From assembly GCA_031285215.1 (NCBI GenBank), contig JAITWQ010000224.1:1-13514 (forward strand): a stretch of DNA of 13,514 nucleotides. The letters run 5' to 3'. Numbering within the stretch: the first letter of the stretch is position 1; every line of letters starts with the position of its first letter. The position numbers and the translations under genes are program-made. The stretch is from Syntrophobacterales bacterium. Its GTDB lineage: Bacteria; Desulfobacterota; Syntrophia; Syntrophales; JAAYKM01. The notes below the pieces were generated by a model. It was not told where the DNA came from. It saw only the letters and a program-made list of their open reading frames with translations, and made no database searches. Positions 8,061 through 13,514 of this stretch are shown in pieces.

Positions 8061-8807
8061 ATGGTGATAATCAAACGGCCAGACGAGATTGAAAAGATTA
8101 GAAAAAGTAATATCATTGTTGCGGAAATCCTGAAAGAGCTGAAAAATATTGCAGAGCCTGGTATTACCACAAAGCAGTTGGATGATCATGCGGAGAATAT
8201 GGCCTTGGCAAAAAAGGCAAGACCCGCGTTTAAAGGATACCACGGATATCCGTTTTCCCTGTGCGCATCCGTGAATGATGTTGTTGTCCATGGAATGCCG
8301 TCGAATCGAGTTCTTGTAGCTGGTGATATCATAAGCTTAGATTTTGGCATTTTTTATGACGGGTTTTATGGGGATGCTGCAATTACGGTTCCCGTGGGCG
8401 ATGTTTCGGATGAAGCCCGCAAACTGATGAAATGTACGGAAGATGCTCTTTACCAGGCGATTAAAAACGCGGTTCCCGGTAACAGACTGGGTGATATATC
8501 CGCATCCTGTCAGGAGCGGGTTGAACAAGACGGTTATTCTGTTGTTCGTGATTATGTCGGTCATGGCATAGGGAAGAGCCTTCATGAAGATCCCCAGGTT
8601 CCCAATTATGGGATTAAAGGGAGGGGATTGGAGCTGAAAGAGGGTATGGTACTGTCTATTGAACCCATGGTGAACGGTGGCACATATAAAGTAAAACTTT
8701 TGGATGACGGCTGGACAGTTCTTACAGAGGATGGAAGTTTATCCGCGCATTTTGAACATACAGTGGCTATTACAAGAAGTGGACCGGATATTCTTAGTTG
8801 CCTGTAA
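8061..8807 (+). CDS. map: Methionine aminopeptidase, type I
   Basis: This cytosolic metalloenzyme removes the initiator Met from nascent proteins after deformylation. The 248-residue length fits the bacterial type Ia form of about 250-265 without an N-terminal extension. The five metal ligands are all present: Asp94 and Asp105 (LDFGIFYDGFYGDAAIT), His168 (VGHGIG), Glu201 (SIEPMV) and Glu232 (FEHTVAIT). His77 in VVHGMP and His175 in LHEDP match the substrate-binding histidines. ATG 8061 gives the family start MVIIKRPDEIEKI. The Shine-Dalgarno is weak (AGG at 8056-8058), and GTG 8064 is a possible alternative. It lies 28 bases after secY. In many genomes adk would sit between them; it is not here. 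Confidence 0.97.
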   Translation: MVIIKRPDEIEKIRKSNIIVAEILKELKNIAEPGITTKQLDDHAENMALAKKARPAFKGYHGYPFSLCASVNDVVVHGMPSNRVLVAGDIISLDFGIFYDGFYGDAAITVPVGDVSDEARKLMKCTEDALYQAIKNAVPGNRLGDISASCQERVEQDGYSVVRDYVGHGIGKSLHEDPQVPNYGIKGRGLELKEGMVLSIEPMVNGGTYKVKLLDDGWTVLTEDGSLSAHFEHTVAITRSGPDILSCL

Positions 8808-8825
8808 GAAGAAAAGAATAGGAAA

Positions 8826-9044
8826 ATGCCGAAAGAAGAAGCAATAGAAGTTGATGGCAGGGTGATTGAAACATTGCCTAATGCCATGTTTAAAGTAGAA
8901 TTGAGTGATGGTCATAAGGTGCTTGCCCATATATCTGGCAAAATGAGAATGCATTTTATAAAGATTCTGCCCGGTGATCGCGTCACCGTAGAGCTTTCAC
9001 CATATGATCTGACGCGGGGAAGAATTACCTATCGGTCAAAATAA
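8826..9044 (+). CDS. infA: Translation initiation factor IF-1
   Basis: IF-1 is an OB-fold (S1-like) protein that occupies the 30S A site during initiation and acts with IF-2 and IF-3. The product has 72 residues, exactly the usual bacterial length. Conserved stretches are [40 protein letters not shown] and the C-terminal [13 protein letters not shown]. The start ATG 8826 is preceded by AGGA at 8819-8822, just three bases away, with AGAAGAAAAG further up. It lies 18 bases after map. The 62-base spacer before rpmJ is unusually long and structured for this operon (see findings). Confidence 0.97.
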   Translation: MPKEEAIEVDGRVIETLPNAMFKVELSDGHKVLAHISGKMRMHFIKILPGDRVTVELSPYDLTRGRITYRSK

Positions 9045-9106
9045 GAGGTGCTGAAAAACGATGTTTTTGTTGCGAAAACGCACATGATAGATGAGGGAGA
9101 AGAACG

Positions 9107-9220
9107 GTGAAAGTAAGATCATCAATAAGAAAAATCTGTGATAAATGTATCATTGTGAAAAGACGTGGGGTATTGCGTGTAGTGTGCGAAAACCCGAAAC
9201 ATAAGCAACGTCAGGGCTGA
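9107..9220 (+). CDS. rpmJ: 50S ribosomal protein L36, zinc-binding form
   Basis: L36 is the smallest ribosomal protein and stabilises 23S rRNA helices in the large subunit. The 37-residue product begins [14 protein letters not shown] and ends [11 protein letters not shown]. It has the C+ zinc ligands Cys11, Cys14, Cys27 and His32 with the typical [20 protein letters not shown] tail. The start is GTG 9107, with GAGGGAG at 9093-9099 seven bases upstream. The stop is TGA 9218-9220. This gene is short enough to be missed by length-filtered gene callers. Position between infA and rpsM is standard. Confidence 0.97.
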   Translation: MKVRSSIRKICDKCIIVKRRGVLRVVCENPKHKQRQG

Positions 9221-9232
9221 TTTGCCGATCTG

Positions 9233-9239
9233 AGGAGGT
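9233..9239 (+). promoter_or_regulatory. Perfect Shine-Dalgarno for the GTG start of rpsM
   Basis: AGGAGGT is six bases before GTG 9246. It is one of the strongest ribosome-binding sites in the window and opens the alpha block. Confidence 0.85.
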
Positions 9240-9245
9240 TTTCAA

Positions 9246-9614
9246 GTGGCAAGAATTGCAGGAGTTGATTTACCAAGAAACAAGAGTATGGATATCGCGT
9301 TGACCTATATTTACGGAATAGGGAGGCCAGCGGCTAAAGCGATACTTGATAAAGCTGGAATTTCTTATGATACGAAAACGGATAACCTTGCGGATTCGGA
9401 AGTAAGCGCGATCAGAGGCGTTATTGATAAGGAATATAAGGTCGAAGGAGATCTGAGACGGGAAATATCCATGTCTATTAAACGACTGATGGATGTTGGA
9501 GCCTATCGGGGATTGCGCCACAGAAGGGGCTTGCCGGCAAGGGGGCAGCGTACGCGGACAAACGCCCGCACGAGGAAAGGTCCCAGAAGAGCAATTGCAG
9601 GGAAAAAGAAATAA
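9246..9614 (+). CDS. rpsM: 30S ribosomal protein S13
   Basis: S13 sits in the 30S head, contacts P-site tRNA and forms bridges with L5. The product has 122 residues, as expected. Signatures are [13 protein letters not shown], the helix-hairpin-helix-like [17 protein letters not shown], the segment [26 protein letters not shown] (residues about 88-113) and a basic tail. The start is GTG 9246 behind a perfect AGGAGGT at 9233-9239, spacing 6. This opens the former alpha-operon block. The 25-base gap after rpmJ leaves no room for an E. coli-type S4-binding pseudoknot leader. Confidence 0.97.
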   Translation: MARIAGVDLPRNKSMDIALTYIYGIGRPAAKAILDKAGISYDTKTDNLADSEVSAIRGVIDKEYKVEGDLRREISMSIKRLMDVGAYRGLRHRRGLPARGQRTRTNARTRKGPRRAIAGKKK

Positions 9615-9648
9615 GTAGAATAAAAGAAAAGATTGGTCTGGAGGTAGC

Positions 9649-10041
9649 ATGGCTAAACCGGCAAGAAAAACGGGCAAGAGAAAAGAAAAGAAAAATATTC
9701 CTGAGGGAGTTGCCCATATCCAATCCACGTTCAATAATACAATTGTAACGATAACAGATTTGACGGGGAATGTAATTTCCTGGTCATCTTCGGGAGTGCA
9801 AGGGTTTAAAGGGTCGCGCAAAAGCACACCATTCGCGGCGCAAATGGCAGCGGAGGACGCTGTTAAAAAGGCCAAGGAACATGGGATGCGTAAGGTGCAA
9901 GTATATGTGAAAGGTCCTGGTTCTGGACGGGAATCAGCATTGCGTTCTTTGCAAACGGCTGGATTAACAATTAGTTTAATCCGAGATGTAACTCCTGTGC
10001 CCCACAATGGGTGCCGTCCACCAAAACGTAGAAGAGTGTAA
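9649..10041 (+). CDS. rpsK: 30S ribosomal protein S11
   Basis: S11 is on the 30S platform and helps select correct codon-anticodon pairing near the E site. The product has 130 residues (usual 127-130), with a lysine-rich N-terminus, then [20 protein letters not shown] and [18 protein letters not shown]. The C-terminal signature [18 protein letters not shown] is followed by [18 protein letters not shown]. The Asn-Gly in VPHNG is where E. coli S11 carries an isoaspartate. The start ATG 9649 has GGAGG at about 9640-9644. The gap from rpsM is 34 bases. Confidence 0.98.
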   Translation: MAKPARKTGKRKEKKNIPEGVAHIQSTFNNTIVTITDLTGNVISWSSSGVQGFKGSRKSTPFAAQMAAEDAVKKAKEHGMRKVQVYVKGPGSGRESALRSLQTAGLTISLIRDVTPVPHNGCRPPKRRRV

Positions 10042-10099
10042 AATCCGGACAATTCGCAAATGTGAAGGAATAAGGTAAAGTTTATATAGGGAGGCGATT

Positions 10100-10729
10100 T
10101 TGGCAAGATATAGCGGAGCTGTGTGTCGGTTGTGTCGTAGAGAGGGAGTAAAATTATTTCTCAAGGGAGACAGGTGCTTTGGGGAAAAATGTGCCTTTGA
10201 AAGAAGGGGTTACTCTCCTGGTGAGCATGGTCAGGGAAGAAAAAAACAGGCTTCCGACTATGGTTTGCAGCTCAGGGAGAAACAGAAATTGAGAAGAATG
10301 TATGTACTCCTGGAAAAGCAGTTTGCCGGCTACTTTGATAAGGCTGATCGCCAAAAAGGAATTACGGGTACAAATCTTCTTGTAATTCTGGAGAGACGAC
10401 TGGACAATATGGTGTTTCGCATGGGATTTGCGAGTTCCAGAACGGAAGCACGTCAATTTGTATTGCATAATCATTTTCTCGTTAATGGGAAAAAAGTGAA
10501 TATTCCCTCTTATCTGGTAAAGATAGGTGATGAAATTTCTGTCAGGGAGAAGAGCAGGAGTATTATACGTATTACAGACGCGATGGATACGGTACTGCGC
10601 AGGGGAATTCCCGCATGGTTAGAGTTGGATAAGGATAATTTTAAAGGGGCGGTGAAAATGCTGCCGACACGTGACGAATTGACCATGCCTGTTCAGGAAC
10701 AGTTAATTGTCGAATTGTATTCTAAATAA
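10100..10729 (+). CDS. rpsD: 30S ribosomal protein S4, zinc-binding form
   Basis: S4 is a primary 16S rRNA-binding protein, nucleates 30S assembly and lines the mRNA entry channel. The product has 209 residues. The N-terminus has four cysteines, Cys9-x2-Cys12-x13-Cys26-x4-Cys31, matching the zinc-binding spacing of Thermus S4 and absent in E. coli S4. Further motifs are [12 protein letters not shown] and, in the C-terminal S4 RNA-binding domain (about residues 98-160), [42 protein letters not shown] and [13 protein letters not shown]. The start is TTG 10100 with GGGAGG at 10089-10094, spacing 5. The gap to rpoA is 40 bases. Confidence 0.98.
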   Translation: MARYSGAVCRLCRREGVKLFLKGDRCFGEKCAFERRGYSPGEHGQGRKKQASDYGLQLREKQKLRRMYVLLEKQFAGYFDKADRQKGITGTNLLVILERRLDNMVFRMGFASSRTEARQFVLHNHFLVNGKKVNIPSYLVKIGDEISVREKSRSIIRITDAMDTVLRRGIPAWLELDKDNFKGAVKMLPTRDELTMPVQEQLIVELYSK

Positions 10730-10769
10730 TGGCTTTAAGATAATTATGAAGGGCAGGGAAAAGTAAGCC

Positions 10770-11768
10770 ATGCTAAAAAACTGGCATAATTTGATCAAAC
10801 CAAAGCGGATTGAAATAGACGAGAACACCCACACCGTGTCGTATGGTGAATTTTCAGTTCAGCCTTTGGAACGGGGTTTTGGTCTTACTTTAGGCAATGC
10901 TTTGCGAAGGGTGCTTTTGTCTTCCATCAGCGGGGCGGCGATTGTCTCGGTTAAGATAGATGGTGTGCTTCACGAATTCTCAACTGTACCTGGCGTTAAG
11001 GAAGATGTGACGGACATTGTTTTGAATCTCAAGGGCGTACGCCTGAAAATGCACCAGGAAGATACAAAGTTTATTCATATTAATGCTTCGGGAGAAGGTG
11101 TTGTCAGAGCGGGCGATATTATAACAGATGGTACCGTGGAGATATTGAATCCAGATCATCATATTGCCACTTTATCCGACCGCGGCGAAATGAGAGTGGA
11201 AATGATGGTCAATGTTGGCCGCGGCTATGTTCCCGCCAAAAGGGAACGCGATCCGGATCAGCCGGAAGGAACCATTAACATTGACGCCCTTTACTCTCCC
11301 ATTCAGAAAGTAAAATATACGGTGACCAATGCGCGGGTTGGCCGTGTTACAGATTATGATAAGCTGGTTTTGGAAGTATGGACAGACGGAAGTTTGTCGC
11401 CGGAAGATGCTGTTGCTTATGCGGCGAAAGTTTTGAAAGATCATTTTGAGATTTTCATTAACTTTGATGACGTGGAGGATGAGCTTCCTGAAGAGCCGGT
11501 TGAGGAAAAACAGGATCTGAATGAATACTTATTGCGGCCCTTTGATGATTTGGAGCTTTCTGTGCGATCGGCAAATTGTCTAAGGAATGCCGGGATTCGT
11601 CTTATTGGGGAGTTGGTACAAAAGACGGAACCGGAAATGTTAAAAACGAAGAATTTTGGCAGAAAATCGCTGAATGAAATAAAGGAAATTTTAGCTGAAA
11701 TGGGTTTAAACTTTGGTATGAAGCTGGATTTCCCCCCTTGGAATGAAAAAAGAGAGAATGTAGATTAA
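10770..11768 (+). CDS. rpoA: DNA-directed RNA polymerase subunit alpha
   Basis: Alpha dimerises to nucleate RNA polymerase assembly, and its C-terminal domain binds UP elements and activators. The product has 332 residues (E. coli 329). The N-terminal domain (about 1-235) shows EPFxxG-like [20 protein letters not shown], the dimerisation core. An acidic linker follows at about 233-250. The C-terminal domain has [18 protein letters not shown], with Arg266 matching E. coli Arg265 (DNA contact), and [20 protein letters not shown] 10770 is preceded by AGGGCAGGGAAAAG. Co-location with ribosomal genes ties polymerase supply to ribosome supply. Confidence 0.98.
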   Translation: MLKNWHNLIKPKRIEIDENTHTVSYGEFSVQPLERGFGLTLGNALRRVLLSSISGAAIVSVKIDGVLHEFSTVPGVKEDVTDIVLNLKGVRLKMHQEDTKFIHINASGEGVVRAGDIITDGTVEILNPDHHIATLSDRGEMRVEMMVNVGRGYVPAKRERDPDQPEGTINIDALYSPIQKVKYTVTNARVGRVTDYDKLVLEVWTDGSLSPEDAVAYAAKVLKDHFEIFINFDDVEDELPEEPVEEKQDLNEYLLRPFDDLELSVRSANCLRNAGIRLIGELVQKTEPEMLKTKNFGRKSLNEIKEILAEMGLNFGMKLDFPPWNEKRENVD

Positions 11769-11824
11769 TCTGCACAGGACCAAGGGACAGATATTTTACA
11801 AGAATCTGAGAAAGGAAGAGCCCC

Positions 11825-12190
11825 ATGCGTCACAAGTATCATAAGAAAAAATTAGGGCGGCTTACAGCACATAGAGAGGCCATGATGAGAAATATGGTTA
11901 CCTCTCTCTTGAAGCATGAAAAAATAACGACCACGGAGATAAAAGCGAAGGAACTGCGGCGTTTAGCGGAAAAAATGATTACTTTAGGCAAAAAGGGAAG
12001 TCTCCATGCCCGCCGGCAGGCCTTGGCAGTTATTCGTGAGCGCGACGTTGTGGAAAAAGTTTTTGGAGAAATATCGGATCGTTATCGTGAGCGTCCCGGT
12101 GGTTACACAAGGATCATTAAAAGCGGGTTCAGACTGGGTGATAATGCCCCCGAATCTATTATCGAACTGGTACAGGAGCAAAAGGGGTAA
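11825..12190 (+). CDS. rplQ: 50S ribosomal protein L17
   Basis: L17 is a large-subunit protein near the exit tunnel. The product has 121 residues, in the usual bacterial range of about 115-130. It starts [20 protein letters not shown] and contains the motif [24 protein letters not shown]. The C-terminus [25 protein letters not shown] is typical. The start ATG 11825 has AAGGAAG about 7 bases upstream. The gap after rpoA is 56 bases. This is the last gene of the superoperon; a strong terminator begins 54 bases after its stop. Confidence 0.97.
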   Translation: MRHKYHKKKLGRLTAHREAMMRNMVTSLLKHEKITTTEIKAKELRRLAEKMITLGKKGSLHARRQALAVIRERDVVEKVFGEISDRYRERPGGYTRIIKSGFRLGDNAPESIIELVQEQKG

Positions 12191-12244
12191 TATAAAAGGG
12201 CAAAGCGGTGGTGTGATGACCGCAGACAGATGTTTCGTTTGATC

Positions 12245-12277
12245 AAAGGGGTGGGCAGGAATGCTCTCCCCTTTTTT
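12245..12277 (+). terminator. Intrinsic terminator closing the ribosomal superoperon
   Basis: The 5' arm 12245-12257 (AAAGGGG t GGGCA) pairs with 12262-12274 (TGCTC t CCCCTTT). The only flaws are one T-T mismatch and one G-T wobble. The loop GGAA (12258-12261) is a GNRA tetraloop. Six T residues run from 12272 to 12277. It lies between rplQ and the next promoter, and it is the only clear rho-independent terminator I see in the window. Confidence 0.9.
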
Positions 12278-12280
12278 GTC

Positions 12281-12308
12281 TTGTCATTTTAAATAATCGG
12301 GTTATAGT
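12281..12308 (+). promoter_or_regulatory. Predicted sigma70-type promoter
   Basis: TTGTCA at 12281-12286 matches the -35 consensus at five of six bases. TATAGT at 12303-12308 matches the -10 consensus at five of six bases. The spacer is 16 bases. It begins three bases after the terminator T-run and would start transcription near 12315, giving a leader of about 45 bases before the ATG at 12361. It is predicted from sequence only. Confidence 0.65.
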
Positions 12309-12360
12309 TATAGGAGTGTATAGGAAGCACAGTAAAGTTAAAAAGAAAGGAGAGTTTCTT

Positions 12361-12615
12361 ATGGTGGAAGAGAAGATTGGTGAAGTCATAAAATATTTTT
12401 CCAAACCCAGTGTCGCCGCAATTAAAGTTGTGGCTGGCGAGTTGAAAGTTGGAGATGTAATCAGGTTTGTTGGCCATACCACGGATTTTGAGGAAACCGT
12501 TGAATCTATGGAAATGGATAATAACAAGGTTGATAAAGCCCCGGCAGGTTCCATGGTCGGAATAAAGGTAAAGGATCGTGTCCGGGCAGGCGATGAGATT
12601 TTTAAGGTCGGATGA
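12361..12615 (+). CDS. Small stand-alone EF-Tu/IF-2 domain-II-like beta-barrel protein
   Basis: The 84-residue product resembles domain II of translational GTPases (the EF-Tu D2 beta-barrel) with no GTPase domain. The pattern is IGEVIKYFSKPSVAAIKV, LKVGDVIRFVGHTTDFEETV, VESMEMDNNKVDKAPAGSMV and VGIKVKDRVRAGDEIFKV. These correspond to the G-x-V opening strand, the L-K-V-G-D turn, the V-x-S-M strand and the V-G-I/GD ending strands. Similar short proteins are annotated elsewhere as translation elongation factor-like, and the C-terminal barrel of U32-family peptidases looks alike. Both comparisons come from memory. Function is unknown; RNA or ribosome binding is an inference. ATG 12361 is chosen because AAGGAGAG ends 8 bases upstream. 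A GTG at 12316 would add 15 lysine-rich residues without support. It has its own promoter. Confidence 0.85.
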   Translation: MVEEKIGEVIKYFSKPSVAAIKVVAGELKVGDVIRFVGHTTDFEETVESMEMDNNKVDKAPAGSMVGIKVKDRVRAGDEIFKVG

Positions 12616-12749
12616 ATTTTCTCCTTATATCTCCAGAACGGCGGGTAAATTATTCATCGGCACATGAGTGATGCCCAAATTTTGAAGAAAGTGTGTAAGA
12701 TAAAGAGGCATTGTTCCTTTTTCGGGGGGAAGAGGAATAATTGCATGTC

Positions 12750-13514
12750 ATGAACGATCAGGAAACGCTATCATACCTGAACTTTCTTAAAGAAAGCAAA
12801 ATCAGGCTTGATTTAATTCCCTTTAAAAGACTTCTTTCACGCTTAGGCAATCCTCATCAGGCATATCCTTCCATTCTTGTTGGCGGTACCAACGGGAAAG
12901 GCTCCATCGCCTCCATGATTGCGGCTATTCTTATCCATGCCGGTTTTCGTGTGGGACTTTATACGTCTCCTCATTTGGTTGATTTCCGTGAGCGAATTTG
13001 CGTGAATGGCGCGATGATTTCTCCGCAGGAGGCCGGTGCCTATATTTCACGGGTGCGTGGAAAAGGGGAATTTGCCGCGACGTATTTTGAGTGTCTTACG
13101 GCGGCGGCATTTTTACATTTCAAGGCAAAGCAGGTTGATTGGGCCGTCCTTGAGGTGGGCATGGGGGGAAGATTGGACGCTACCAATGTTGTTTCGCCTG
13201 TCGCCGCTGTTATTGCTAATATTTCTTTGGAACACAGAAATTATCTTGGCCGTACTTTAAGGGAAATTGCGGGGGAAAAGGCGGGGATTATCAAAGAAAA
13301 AGGGGTATGTTTGACGGCGGCCACCCAAAGAGCCGTTCTTGATGTTTTTCGTGCGTCGTGTAAGAGCCATCATGCCAGTCTGCTGCAATTGGGAAAAGAT
13401 TTTCGTATTAGGGTGGGAACAAATGATTCTTTTAGCTTTACCAGTTCGGAATTGCATATGAAAGGGTTAAAAGTTGCTCTTCCGGGGACGCACCAAATCA
13501 AAAATGGAGCTTTG
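12750..13514 (+). CDS. folC: Folylpolyglutamate synthase/dihydrofolate synthase, N-terminal part (3' end outside window)
   Basis: FolC is a cytosolic ATP-dependent Mur-ligase-like enzyme that adds glutamates to folates and, in many bacteria, also makes dihydrofolate from dihydropteroate. The frame stays open for 255 codons to the window end, so roughly 60% of a protein of about 430 residues is visible. The P-loop is GGTNGKGS (residues 45-52), followed by LYTSPHLVDFRERI. Glu135 in LEVGMGGRLDATN and His162 in NISLEH fit the magnesium ligands. Lys177 in EKAGIIK fits the carbamylated lysine. ATG 12750 is chosen, but its Shine-Dalgarno spacing is long (AGAGGA 12731-12736, 13 bases). TTG 12741 is a possible alternative, just after an in-frame TAA at 12738. 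The 134-base gap from the small barrel gene has no clear terminator, so co-transcription is possible. Confidence 0.93.
   Translation, partial: MNDQETLSYLNFLKESKIRLDLIPFKRLLSRLGNPHQAYPSILVGGTNGKGSIASMIAAILIHAGFRVGLYTSPHLVDFRERICVNGAMISPQEAGAYISRVRGKGEFAATYFECLTAAAFLHFKAKQVDWAVLEVGMGGRLDATNVVSPVAAVIANISLEHRNYLGRTLREIAGEKAGIIKEKGVCLTAATQRAVLDVFRASCKSHHASLLQLGKDFRIRVGTNDSFSFTSSELHMKGLKVALPGTHQIKNGAL

Noticed and set aside
9270..10106. Long antisense reading frame (278 codons) on the - strand
   Set aside because: It lies wholly opposite rpsM, rpsK and the start of rpsD, resembles no family, and is explained by the codon bias of those genes.
12205..12223. Hairpin GCGGT(9 bases)ACCGC between rplQ and the terminator
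   Set aside because: It is a five-pair stem with no T-tract; too weak to call on its own beside the strong terminator.
12006..12242. Forward reading frame of 78 codons overlapping rplQ
   Set aside because: It is out of frame with clear L17 sequence and has no family features; its end lies in the spacer before the terminator.
12316..12360. N-terminal extension of the barrel protein from GTG 12316
   Set aside because: It sits at the predicted transcription start, lacks a proper ribosome-binding site, and the added lysine-rich residues do not fit the barrel; ATG 12361 has a strong Shine-Dalgarno.
12652..12669. Small hairpin ATTCAT-CGGCAC-ATGAGT after the barrel gene
   Set aside because: It has six pairs including one G-T wobble and no T-run follows, so it is not a credible terminator.
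12664..12753. Possible 29-codon peptide (MSDAQILKK...) between the barrel gene and folC
   Set aside because: It has no Shine-Dalgarno, no recognisable sequence, and overlaps the folC start; most likely chance.
13036..13260. Forward reading frame of 74 codons near the window end
   Set aside because: It is in a different frame from folC, whose motifs cover the same bases in an open 255-codon frame.
1..13514. Mobile elements, CRISPR repeats, tRNA or rRNA genes
   Set aside because: I looked on both strands and saw no transposase, regularly spaced repeats, cloverleaf-like segment or rRNA sequence; the window is fully occupied by housekeeping genes.

Overview
The window is one continuous ribosomal-protein superoperon on the + strand, followed by the start of a second transcription unit. 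It suggests a Gram-negative, Desulfobacterota-like (deltaproteobacterial) bacterium of moderate, roughly balanced GC. That placement is an inference. It rests on the bacterial S10-spc-alpha gene order, SecY and alpha-subunit sequences of proteobacterial character, a map-infA-rpmJ segment after secY, zinc-binding (C+) forms of S14, S4 and L36, and a small EF-Tu-domain-II-like gene of a kind I recall from deltaproteobacteria and archaea. No 16S gene is present to test it.

Layout. Positions 1-3346 hold the end of the S10 block and the start of the spc block: 'rplB (5' end outside the window), rpsS, rplV, rpsC, rplP, rpmC, rpsQ, rplN, rplX. Positions 3358-8032 complete the spc block: rplE, rpsN, rpsH, rplF, rplR, rpsE, rpmD, rplO, secY. 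Positions 8061-9220 carry map, infA and the tiny rpmJ; adk, often found between secY and map, is absent. Positions 9246-12190 form the alpha block: rpsM, rpsK, rpsD, rpoA, rplQ. A strong GGAA-capped intrinsic terminator at 12245-12277 closes the superoperon. A near-consensus sigma70-type promoter (12281-12308) then starts a new unit with an 84-residue stand-alone translation-factor beta-barrel protein (12361-12615) and the 5' part of folC (12750 to the window end).

Function. The superoperon supplies ribosomal proteins of both subunits, initiation factor IF-1, the protein translocase channel SecY, methionine aminopeptidase and the RNA polymerase alpha subunit. Ribosome assembly, nascent-chain maturation, secretion and transcription are therefore expressed together. 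Genes are packed with gaps of 0-62 bases or short overlaps, and no internal terminator is visible. FolC, downstream, polyglutamylates folates.

At least nine of about 27 visible starts are GTG or TTG, several behind near-perfect Shine-Dalgarno sequences. I see no mobile element, CRISPR array, tRNA, rRNA or obvious foreign gene. Apart from the small beta-barrel gene and a few start-site and spacer oddities, this is an ordinary housekeeping region, and I did not find an undescribed system in it.
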